Assembly: GCA_035505655.1 (NCBI GenBank)
Contig: DATJQP010000088.1
Location: 1-12,523 of the forward strand
Reading direction: 5' to 3'
Length of the DNA stretch: 12,523 bases
Source of the DNA: JAGVPT01 sp035505655
GTDB lineage: Bacteria; Bacteroidota; Ignavibacteria; UBA10030; UBA8401
How positions within the stretch are numbered: position 1 is the first letter of the stretch; each line of letters begins with the position of its first letter. A program made the position numbers and the translations under genes. The notes under the pieces were generated by a model. That model was not told the DNA's origin and made no database searches. It saw only the letters and a list, made by a program, of their open reading frames with translations. This document shows positions 1 through 6,614 of the stretch, one piece after another.

Positions 1-855
1 GTCGTCGAAGAACCGGTCACTCACCGAGCCGAGCGCTTTATAGTTGCTGTAGACGTTGTTCTTCGCAGTGTAGCCCGACTGCCACATGAGGTCGGAATGG
101 AGGCCGGACGGAGCTTCTCGAAGCTGCATGTTGACGCTTCCACCGATCGCGTTGGCGTCCATGTCCGGGGTGAGCGCCTTGTACACGTCGATCGACTGAA
201 GCATGTACGGACTCACCATCGAGAGGTCAACGCTCCTGTCATCCTTTCCCGTCGACGATAGAGTAATGTTGTCGATCGAGACGACGTTGTACTGCGGAGC
301 CATTCCTCTCACGACGATTTTGTTCGCTTCGCCCGAGCTTCGGAGCGTGGAGATGCCCGGCAGCCTTCCGATGGCCTCGGCGGCATTGAAGTCCGGCAGC
401 TCCTGAATTTTGGCTTCCGATACCACATTGACGATGGTATTCGAGGCCAACTGCTGGTTGATCGCCTGCATCTGTCCCTGGGCCTGAGCGGTCACGACGA
501 CGGTCTGCCCGGTAATGGCTTGGGCTTCGAGGGCGATGGAAATGTTTTTCTCCTCCCCCTCTGCGAATGTCACCGTGATCGTCGTGGTCCGATAGCCGAG
601 GTAGGAAACGGCGAGCTTCTGCTCACCCACGGGGATATTGTGGATGACGAACTCGCCATTGACGTCGGCCGATGCACCCAGGCTTGTGTTCTTTACGACA
701 ATGTTTGCTCCCGGGAGCGCATCCTTGGTATCCTTGTCCACGACCCTCCCCTTGACGGAGCCGGATGCGGCGGCGAGAAGGGAGGAGGAAGAAGCGAGGA
801 GACTGATGATGAGGAAGAAGAGGGTCTGCCGAAATGTAGTCCAAAAAGCGTGCAT
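1..855 (-). CDS. TonB-dependent outer-membrane receptor, N-terminal part (runs off left edge)
   Basis: This frame stays open from an ATG at 855 to the window edge, giving 285 residues. Residues 1-30 form a signal peptide with a long hydrophobic core (LFFLIISLLA). Residues about 33-105 match a carboxypeptidase-D regulatory-like beta-sandwich (GRVVDKDTKDALPGANI, then VNGEFVI and YLGYRTTT), common at the N terminus of Bacteroidota receptors. Residues about 118-248 are the plug domain (VVVTAQ, ELPDFNAAEAIGRLPGIST, VVRGMAPQYN, DANAIGGSVNMQL), and the first barrel strands begin near 252. The TonB box and most of the barrel are outside the window. Such proteins import large ligands (glycans, siderophores, vitamins) across the outer membrane using TonB energy. 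The substrate cannot be read here, though the glycan-related neighbours and a LacI-type operator upstream suggest a carbohydrate. The start is supported by AAGGAG six bases upstream and by the signal peptide directly after it. Confidence 0.92.
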   Translation of the reverse strand, partial: MHAFWTTFRQTLFFLIISLLASSSSLLAAASGSVKGRVVDKDTKDALPGANIVVKNTSLGASADVNGEFVIHNIPVGEQKLAVSYLGYRTTTITVTFAEGEEKNISIALEAQAITGQTVVVTAQAQGQMQAINQQLASNTIVNVVSEAKIQELPDFNAAEAIGRLPGISTLRSSGEANKIVVRGMAPQYNVVSIDNITLSSTGKDDRSVDLSMVSPYMLQSIDVYKALTPDMDANAIGGSVNMQLREAPSGLHSDLMWQSGYTAKNNVYSNYKALGSVSDRFFDD

Positions 856-861
856 AGACTT

Positions 862-867
862 CTCCTT
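862..867 (-). promoter_or_regulatory. Ribosome binding site of the TonB-dependent receptor
   Basis: The minus strand reads AAGGAG six bases before the ATG at 855. It fixes the start of the receptor, which has no stop in the window. The plus-strand genes of this window do not show such a strong site. Confidence 0.7.
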
Positions 868-1041
868 GCGTTAGGTGATGCTCCGCATCCTGCTCTGTTC
901 CCAGGCCGGCGCGCTGTGCCGGATCGGCATCCGGAGGCAGCGTAAGGCTTCGTTGGCTCTGCTTCGCCTTCCGGGAGAGGGATAACGTGAATCGCCAGTT
1001 GAAGCTGTCATACGCTCTGTGTGAGCGCTGCGTGACGCGGT

Positions 1042-1063
1042 CGCGGAAACAGGCACTTCCGCG
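1042..1063. repeat. Small hairpin in the receptor leader (7-bp stem, 8-nt loop)
   Basis: CGCGGAA at 1042-1048 is exactly complementary to TTCCGCG at 1057-1063 across an 8-nt loop. It lies about 190 bp upstream of the receptor start. A regulatory role is only an inference, and a 7-bp GC-rich stem can arise by chance. Confidence 0.3.
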
Positions 1064-1146
1064 CCGGAGAAATGAACGGTATGATGGGGGGAGCGACGGT
1101 GCGGGGCGCCGAAGGATCACGCACGTGGTCCGGGTATCGCGGCGAT

Positions 1147-1168
1147 CGGGCGGGCATTGTTCCGCCCG
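1147..1168. repeat. Small hairpin in the receptor leader (7-bp stem, 8-nt loop)
   Basis: CGGGCGG at 1147-1153 pairs exactly with CCGCCCG at 1162-1168 across an 8-nt loop, the same geometry as the hairpin at 1042-1063. It lies between the LacI-type palindrome and the receptor start. Its role is unknown. Confidence 0.3.
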
Positions 1169-1262
1169 GATGGCGCAGGCGGACCTGAGAGGTTCCCCCA
1201 TCCGACTGCTTCGTATGCCCGGAGCCCTAAGCTTTCAGGCTAAACCCTGCTCCTCGCCGGCC

Positions 1263-1276
1263 TGCAAACGTTTGCA
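1263..1276. promoter_or_regulatory. LacI-family-type operator palindrome
   Basis: TGCAAACGTTTGCA is a perfect 14-bp palindrome with the central CG typical of LacI/GalR-family operators. Its core GCAAACGTTTGC is identical to the core of the PurR consensus. It sits 408 bp upstream of the receptor start and downstream of the secreted protein gene, so the receptor (minus strand) is the most likely target. LacI-family regulators in this phylum often control sugar-uptake loci. No LacI-type regulator gene is inside the window. The long distance to the ATG implies a long leader or an additional promoter. Confidence 0.6.
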
Positions 1277-1342
1277 CCCGTGAACCGGGCCCAAATCCAT
1301 TGCGTGGACCGGCTCCTCTATCGTTCCTCCGATGTTAAAGCG

Positions 1343-1372
1343 ACAGGCGGGACCGAATCCGGTCCCGCCTGT
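1343..1372 (-). terminator. Terminator-like perfect hairpin after the secreted repeat protein
   Basis: A perfect 13-bp GC-rich stem (1343-1355 with 1360-1372) closes a 4-nt loop, 11 bases after the minus-strand stop at 1384. After the stem the minus strand reads CGCTTTAAC, so there is only a short U-run. It is probably an intrinsic terminator or 3'-end-stabilising hairpin of the 681-residue protein's mRNA. Confidence 0.65.
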
Positions 1373-1383
1373 AACCTGAACAG

Positions 1384-3429
1384 TTACTTGAGGAGCATCA
1401 TCTTCTGCGTCTTCACGAACTTGCCTGCGGTCAAGCGGTAGAAATAGACTCCGCTGGCGAGTTTCGACGCGTTGAACGGAACCGCATACGAACCTGCCGG
1501 CTGCTTGCCGTCCACAAGCGTGGCAACGTGACGTCCGACGATATCGAACACCTGGATGAGCACATGAGTCTCCTCGGCCAGGTCATACTTGATCATCGTT
1601 GTCGGGTTGAACGGGTTCGGATAGTTATTGTAGAGCTCGTACGAACGAGCGACTGTGCTGAACTGGCTCACTCCGGTCGGGAGTTCCGTCGGATAGCTGA
1701 TCCCGGTGACCAGGAGGTTATCGAACCAGACGTTGTCCTTCCAGCTCGAAGTATCCTGCGGCGCGTAGATCATGACGCCTACCCGGTGCTTCTTCGTCGG
1801 GTCGAACTTCCCGGCTGTCTTGAGGGAATCCAGCTTCAGGGAGATCGTGTTCCACGAGTTGGCTTTTACCTGCTTTCCGACCGTGTCGAGGACCGCGACG
1901 CTGTCCGAGCTGTTGGCGAGGAAGAATTTCACCAACATGCCACTCGGCATCTTGTTCGGCAGATAGACGTCGAACGAGACTAGTGTCGCGAGGCTGTCTC
2001 CAGCCTTGCTGGCAAACGGGACGGAATCGCGAACGACCGCAAATTTCCTCGGTGCATTCGCGAGGTTGATCGCAGCCTGGAGCACTTCCGTACCGTTGCT
2101 TGTCTTCAGGTCGGGAACAACGGAAAGGGTTCCTGCGCCGCCGTAGCTCGCGACGTAGAAGTTCTGGTTTTTCTCGCTCTCAAAGTCGGCTGCGGTCCAG
2201 ACCGGAGGAGGCAGGGCGACGATGGTGTCAAGAAGGGTGATGTTGTCGACGTAGATCGTTCCCTTCCAGTCGTGCGTGGAGGGCGGGAAGAACTGCAGAC
2301 CCGTCATGAATCCCTTGCCGGCTCCGCTGGCGTTGTACGCGAAGTTGTGGTCCAGCGCGTTGAGCTCAGCCATCGGGAACGTGAACGGATACCAGACGTT
2401 TTTCGGAAGGTCCACCGCATAATGGACGTCGAGTTTCTTCTGGTTCGCGTTGCCGTTCTCGGTCCAGTCCCAGTTTGTGTTGTCCATACCGTAGGTGTCG
2501 ATCTCGAGACTGTCGGGAATCTTCTGCAGCGTGTCAAGGTAAACCCAGGAGACAAGGTAGTTGGCGGCACCGGGGGTCACGTAGGTCGCGTTCCCTTTTC
2601 CATCGCCCAGCTCCAACCTGCCATGAAGATTAGACACCGTGTCGTTCGGAGCGGCGAAGGTGAGATGGACCGCCAAGACGTGATTCGTGCTGTTGCCGGG
2701 ATCCGTCGTCTGGTAGAGTGAATCCAGTCCCTTGCCGCTGTCGCTGGATTTTTCCACGCCGTTGATGTCGGTCTCAAAGGTCTGAATGAAATGCGGAACC
2801 GCTCCGTAGAAACCGACATTGTCGACGTAAATGATCCCGGTCCAGTCATTCCCCTTCCACGGGAAAATCTGGAGGCCGGTCATGAAGCCTTTGCCGACTC
2901 CGCTGGCATTGTATGCGAAGTTTTTGTCAAAGGTCTGGAGTTCCGCCATCCTGAACGTCAACGGGTACCATACGTTCTTCGGAATGTCCAACGCGTAATG
3001 GACGTTTAGTTTCTTCTGGTTCGCGTTGCCGTTCTCGGTCCAGTCCCAGTTCGTGTTGTCCATACCGTAGGTGTCGATCTCGAGGCTGTCCGGAATCTTC
3101 TGCGTGCTGTCGAGGTAAACCCAGAACGTCAGGTTTTGGGCAAGTCCCGGGGCGACGTAGGTTGCGTTGCCCTTTCCGTCACCGAGTTCCATCCTGCCAT
3201 GGAGATTGGCAACCGTGTCGTTAACAGGACCGAAGTTGAAGTGCATCGCGAGCACTCCATTTGCGCTGTTCGACGGGTCAGCGGTCTTGTACAATGAATC
3301 CAATCCCTTGCCGCTGTCGGACGATTTCTCTATCCCCGTGACGTCCTTGTTGAAATTCTGCAGGATCTGACTCTGCGCAAAATTGCCCAGGAATGCCAAC
3401 GAGATAAAGAGCAGTAATGCTTTTTTCAT
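1384..3429 (-). CDS. Secreted T9SS cargo protein with two near-identical glycan-binding-like modules
   Basis: This 681-residue protein begins with a clear signal peptide (MKKALLLFISLAFLGNFAQS). Two modules follow, residues about 21-207 and 214-399, with an exact 192-residue period. Shared blocks include EKSSDSGKGLDSLY, KIPDSLEIDTYGMDNTNWDW and FAYNASG-GKGFMTGLQ, each ending in an IYVDN strand. The strand pattern and the terminal DN motif resemble jelly-roll carbohydrate-binding modules of secreted glycanases, but no specific CBM family is recognised. A third beta-rich module (about 411-577) ends in WFDNLLVTG. Residues about 596-681 are the T9SS sorting domain (YNNYPNPFNPTT, ASGVYFYRL, KTQKMMLLK). 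No catalytic domain is visible, so a surface glycan-binding role is inferred. The start is fixed by AAGGAGG four bases upstream. It lies on the same strand as the TonB receptor, but a hairpin and 528 bp separate them. Confidence 0.88.
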   Translation of the reverse strand: MKKALLLFISLAFLGNFAQSQILQNFNKDVTGIEKSSDSGKGLDSLYKTADPSNSANGVLAMHFNFGPVNDTVANLHGRMELGDGKGNATYVAPGLAQNLTFWVYLDSTQKIPDSLEIDTYGMDNTNWDWTENGNANQKKLNVHYALDIPKNVWYPLTFRMAELQTFDKNFAYNASGVGKGFMTGLQIFPWKGNDWTGIIYVDNVGFYGAVPHFIQTFETDINGVEKSSDSGKGLDSLYQTTDPGNSTNHVLAVHLTFAAPNDTVSNLHGRLELGDGKGNATYVTPGAANYLVSWVYLDTLQKIPDSLEIDTYGMDNTNWDWTENGNANQKKLDVHYAVDLPKNVWYPFTFPMAELNALDHNFAYNASGAGKGFMTGLQFFPPSTHDWKGTIYVDNITLLDTIVALPPPVWTAADFESEKNQNFYVASYGGAGTLSVVPDLKTSNGTEVLQAAINLANAPRKFAVVRDSVPFASKAGDSLATLVSFDVYLPNKMPSGMLVKFFLANSSDSVAVLDTVGKQVKANSWNTISLKLDSLKTAGKFDPTKKHRVGVMIYAPQDTSSWKDNVWFDNLLVTGISYPTELPTGVSQFSTVARSYELYNNYPNPFNPTTMIKYDLAEETHVLIQVFDIVGRHVATLVDGKQPAGSYAVPFNASKLASGVYFYRLTAGKFVKTQKMMLLK
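2432..3084 (-). repeat. Tandem 576-bp internal duplication, best-conserved segments
   Basis: Bases 2432-2508 and 3008-3084 are identical at 76 of 77 positions, with an offset of exactly 576 bp (192 codons). This includes third codon positions. Flanking parts of the two modules differ much more. The pattern fits a recent duplication or ongoing gene conversion centred on the segment encoding IDTYGMDNTNWDWTENGNAN. Confidence 0.85.
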
Positions 3430-3433
3430 TTTA

Positions 3434-3440
3434 CCTCCTT
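3434..3440 (-). promoter_or_regulatory. Strong ribosome binding site of the secreted repeat protein
   Basis: The minus strand reads AAGGAGG followed by four bases and the ATG at 3429. This near-perfect Shine-Dalgarno site suggests efficient translation of the exported protein. Confidence 0.75.
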
Positions 3441-4504
3441 TTGGTGTGTGTTGACTTCAAACCACAAATGTGAGCAAAGCTGATGCAAGGTGAAACGTGA
3501 CTCTTGAGTGATGCCGGGCATGCAAACCTGCCGCGAAAATTGTACCTCCTCGGATTGAAAACCCTCCAATGCCAGGATTCTTCTTATCTTCATCCTTTAC
3601 AGAGGAGTGAGCCTGTCGACATTTTTCCGGAGCGTGGGTGGAGAACCGAGAAAATTCCCTTGATGGCCAACAGCCCCACCGCCAAGAGGAACGTCAGAGA
3701 GATCGAATATCCAAGATTCGGTTCCCGAGCAGGTTGGGCCTCGGTAAAAGGTATATCAGATTAGGTTAAGGGTTTCTTCGGGCACGACCAAGCAACATCC
3801 CCACACCCTTCAATGCCCTAAGAACGTTGAGAATAGTAGCCGAGTAAGTGGCGACCTTCCGGGGACCGATCCAGCCTCCGCCTGCCTCCTCACAATCGTG
3901 GGAGGTGAGTTGATTATGCGGCAAGGGTGTGCTAGATTGAATCGGTCAGAGAATCCCTGAACTGATGCGAGAAAGTTAGAGAATAAAAATAGAAAGTCAA
4001 GCGGTATTTTCCCGCAAATGAAGCGCATTTGCGGGGATTCTTGCGGTTTTGCGGCTTTCTTGGAGATGGTTTGATGAAGAAATGGGGTCGGTTTGGAACA
4101 AATATGCGGCTCAATAGTTCAGGAAACATACGGTAACAAATTCATCCGCAGGTACCCTGCTTCTGATTGGGCCTACACTCTCCGAGCCCTCTGCAGCCGA
4201 TCTCGCAACAATGCCTGAATCTCTTCATGGACCCGCGGCACATGAAAGAGCGGAGAATGCGTCCCGCAATGGACTTCTCAACCGTCGCGCGAGACCACAC
4301 CTTTTTTCCATGCTGTCCGGGCCCTCCGATGATTGGTGGTGTGACGGCAGCTCTCCCTCGACATGGGATCCCGCGTCTCACACATTAAGGCGTCCCGGCA
4401 ATTCCTGATCGGTTCCGTTGTGCACTCCCGAGTCGTCTTCCAGCCTCAAAATTTGGACGGATGTGCCCGGGCGCTTTCACAAATCTAGTGATCGACGAAA
4501 TTCA
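3441..4504. other. About 1 kb without a supported gene, between divergent genes
   Basis: This stretch separates the minus-strand secreted protein from the plus-strand SGNH gene and should contain both promoters. Open frames here are short and unrecognisable: 86 codons at 3504-3764 plus, 73 codons at 4167-4388 plus, 79 codons at 4142-4381 minus. A/T-rich patches occur around 3960-4000. Notable structures are a bulged hairpin at 3885-3905 (CCTCC-T-CAC against GTGGGAGG, loop AATC), a perfect 10-bp hairpin at 4011-4035 and three TTGCGG copies at 4030-4058. No promoter could be assigned with confidence. Part of it may be decayed coding sequence. Confidence 0.5.
4011..4035. repeat. Perfect hairpin, 10-bp stem and 5-nt loop, next to TTGCGG repeats
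   Basis: CCCGCAAATG (4011-4020) pairs exactly with CATTTGCGGG (4026-4035) around the loop AAGCG. Two more TTGCGG units follow within 25 bp. There is no U-run on either strand, so a simple intrinsic terminator is unlikely. It could be a dispersed intergenic repeat unit or a protein-binding site. It lies about 470 bp upstream of the SGNH gene. Confidence 0.55.
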
Positions 4505-6529
4505 ATGAGAAGTCGGGAATCATCGGGAGTGTCGCTGACACCGGCCAGGAAGATCGGATTCCTCGCGGTGACATTTCTCCTGTTCGTTTTCCTGGTTGTC
4601 TCTCTTGAGTACTGCCTACGCTGGTTCGGGTATGGCGTGGAAGTGGGTCTCTTCCAGCGGCACACAATCCGAGGGGCAAACTTCCTCAGGATGAACCACA
4701 ACGTGAAATTCCGGTACTTCGGCTCTTCGAAATTCTCTCCTTCCACATCTCCCGATTATTTTCGTATGCCGAAGCCGGAGGGAATGTACCGGATCTTCGT
4801 CCTCGGCGGATCGACGACGGTCGGCTTTCCATACTATTATAATGGGTCATTCACCGCATACCTCGAACAAAGGCTGAAGACCCTCTTCCCACAAAAGAAG
4901 GTGGAGGTCATCAACCTTGGGATGACTGCCACGAACAGCTACACGGCGCGCGACATCGGATTGGAACTGGAAGCGTACCAGCCCGACCTGATCGTCGATT
5001 ATGACGGTCACAACGAGTTCTACGGAGCTCTCGGCGTTGCTTCCAACCAGGCTGCCGGTTCTTCCAGGATTGCCACCCTTCTGTACCTTCGGCTTATCAG
5101 ATACCGCAGCTTCCAACTTTTCCGTTTCATGGTTGACGGTGTGGCCGGCCTCTTTTGGGGGAAGGAGGAGGCGGGGGTCAGGGGAACGGAAATGGAGCAG
5201 GCCGCAAAGGGGCACTATATCCCGATCGGCAGCCGTACATATCAAGACGCTTATTCGATGTTCAAGGATAATCTTCACGACCTGTCGGCCTGTTGTCGCG
5301 AGACGAAAACTCCCCTCATCCTCTGCACGCAGGTGTCGGATCTGAAGGATCAGCCGCCATTCGTCTCCGGAGAGACCAAAGGGATCAACCAGGATGAGAA
5401 GGAGCTGCTTCACCAGGAGTTGGAGCGGGGAAAGGATTATCAGTCGAAAAGCTCATGGGACTCGGCAGAGGCGGCGTTCCACAAAGCTATCGCCGCGGAC
5501 TCGCTCTATGCCGAGGCACACTATCTCCTTGCTCAATGCCTGGAGGCCCGGGGTCGAGGGGCCGAAGCTTTTTTGGAATACCGGAGGGCCAGAGACCTGG
5601 ACGAGCTACGCTTCCGGACCGACAGTAGGTTCAACGACCTGATCCGTTCCATGGATGATGGATCGGGATGCTTTGTCTCGGATGTCGAGAGAGATTTTGA
5701 AAGACGCAGCACCGATTCTCTTGTTGGACACAACCTCATCACCGAGCACCTTCATCCCAATTCCCGCGGATACTTCCTTCTTGCTCGCACCATCGCCCAA
5801 ACGATGCGGGAGCACCAGCTGATGGCCTCTGCCGGTGAGTGGAACGTCGCCGATACATTGAACGAGGATCGGTTGTGGAATGCACGAAGCGTCACTCTCC
5901 TCGACGATCGGGCTGCTGCGAGGTCGGTTGAAATCCTCACCTCGGCATGGCCGTTTAGGGGAGAAGCTGTCTCCCCTCCGGAGATTCCACCCGGCGACAC
6001 CCTTGGCCGCATTGCGGGGGAACTTGCCACCGGGCACATCGACTGGAACAAAGCGCATGAGCAGGCGATTGCCTTCTACGAACACCGCGGCGACCTCGCG
6101 GGTGAGGCGGGGGAATATGAAGCGATGATCAGCGAAATCCCCCTCGACCTTCAACTTTATCTCGACCTTGCGAAGGTGTACTTTCGCGCGAAACGATTCG
6201 ACGCGCTCGCAGGCACACTCCTCCGATCGCTTGACATCTATCCTACACTCCAGGCCTACCGGACGCTGGGAGATGTTTTCCTGCTGCAGCAAGGTGATCC
6301 GGCCGGCTCGCTGAAATACTACGAACGCATGGGAGATTTTGCCCAGAGCCCGCAGGAAAGACTTCAGAATGATTTCGCCCTCTGTTATGCTTACGCAAAG
6401 GCCGGTGAGATCGCGAAGGCGAAGGAGAGATTGCAGGGGATGCTCGCCGTACACCCTGGTTTCGCTCCGGCTCAGGAGCTTCTCCGGGAACTCAATCATT
6501 CCGGTACAGAGAAACACCGGCCGCGATAA
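4505..6529 (+). CDS. Membrane-anchored SGNH/GDSL-type hydrolase with TPR repeats
   Basis: From the ATG at 4505 this is 674 residues. Residues about 17-36 form one N-terminal membrane segment (FLAVTFLLFVFLVVSLEY), placing the rest in the periplasm. The SGNH blocks are in order: LGGSTTVG (nucleophile Ser103), NLGMTATNS (Gly139), YDGHNEFYG (Asn170) and EHLHPNSRGY (His417). The residue three before that His is Glu414, where Asp is usual. One TPR pair (about 303-366) is inserted between the Asn and His blocks, and several TPRs fill about 516-661. SGNH enzymes are esterases, lipases or O-acyl transferases; here a deacetylase or esterase acting on glycans or envelope is only inferred. The TPRs suggest docking to a partner. 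A TTG at 4418 would add 29 residues, but the ATG is preferred because the charged N terminus and membrane helix follow it. No Shine-Dalgarno site is visible. The GH74 gene starts 85 bp downstream on the same strand. Confidence 0.85.
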   Translation: MRSRESSGVSLTPARKIGFLAVTFLLFVFLVVSLEYCLRWFGYGVEVGLFQRHTIRGANFLRMNHNVKFRYFGSSKFSPSTSPDYFRMPKPEGMYRIFVLGGSTTVGFPYYYNGSFTAYLEQRLKTLFPQKKVEVINLGMTATNSYTARDIGLELEAYQPDLIVDYDGHNEFYGALGVASNQAAGSSRIATLLYLRLIRYRSFQLFRFMVDGVAGLFWGKEEAGVRGTEMEQAAKGHYIPIGSRTYQDAYSMFKDNLHDLSACCRETKTPLILCTQVSDLKDQPPFVSGETKGINQDEKELLHQELERGKDYQSKSSWDSAEAAFHKAIAADSLYAEAHYLLAQCLEARGRGAEAFLEYRRARDLDELRFRTDSRFNDLIRSMDDGSGCFVSDVERDFERRSTDSLVGHNLITEHLHPNSRGYFLLARTIAQTMREHQLMASAGEWNVADTLNEDRLWNARSVTLLDDRAAARSVEILTSAWPFRGEAVSPPEIPPGDTLGRIAGELATGHIDWNKAHEQAIAFYEHRGDLAGEAGEYEAMISEIPLDLQLYLDLAKVYFRAKRFDALAGTLLRSLDIYPTLQAYRTLGDVFLLQQGDPAGSLKYYERMGDFAQSPQERLQNDFALCYAYAKAGEIAKAKERLQGMLAVHPGFAPAQELLRELNHSGTEKHRPR

Positions 6530-6614
6530 ACTTCATTTTCGAACAAGATGGGAAATCACACCGCATCTTCTCCGCATCGAATCAGTTCTTCATTATGACA
6601 ACTCACATACGACC

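Larger units (their letters stand above)
856..1342. other. Gene-free leader and promoter region upstream of the TonB receptor
   Basis: I see no supported gene here. The reading frames that span it (for example a 192-codon minus frame at 623-1201) have no recognisable domain and an Arg/Pro/Ser-rich composition typical of GC-rich shadows. The stretch holds a LacI-type palindrome (1263-1276) and two hairpins with 7-bp stems and 8-nt loops (1042-1063 and 1147-1168). It probably contains the promoter and a long 5' leader of the receptor gene. I could not identify a convincing Bacteroidota-type -33/-7 pair. Confidence 0.5.

Noticed and set aside
1181..1194. Minus strand reads AACCTCTCAGGTCC, reminiscent of the CTCTCAGG motif of glycine riboswitches, in the receptor leader.
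   Set aside because: The GGAGAG partner strand and a proper CCGAAGG-GCAA segment are missing, and the A-rich segment after CAGG is absent. A covariance-model search for the glycine riboswitch would settle it.
623..1201. 192-codon minus-strand open frame.
   Set aside because: It overlaps the receptor gene in another frame, is rich in Arg, Pro and Ser, and shows no domain. It is a GC-rich shadow.
3590..3764. Minus-strand frame of about 54 codons encoding a membrane-helix-like segment (SLTFLLAVGLLAIKGIFSVL).
   Set aside because: There is no start codon before the hydrophobic stretch, and the frame is short and closed on both sides. It could be a gene remnant, but nothing identifies a parent gene.
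4011..4035. Hairpin considered as an intrinsic terminator or LacI-type operator.
   Set aside because: No U-run follows on either strand, and the half-sites are 9 bp apart rather than abutting a central CG.
5606..6517. 303-codon minus-strand open frame.
   Set aside because: It lies wholly antisense to the SGNH-TPR gene, whose frame has clear catalytic motifs.
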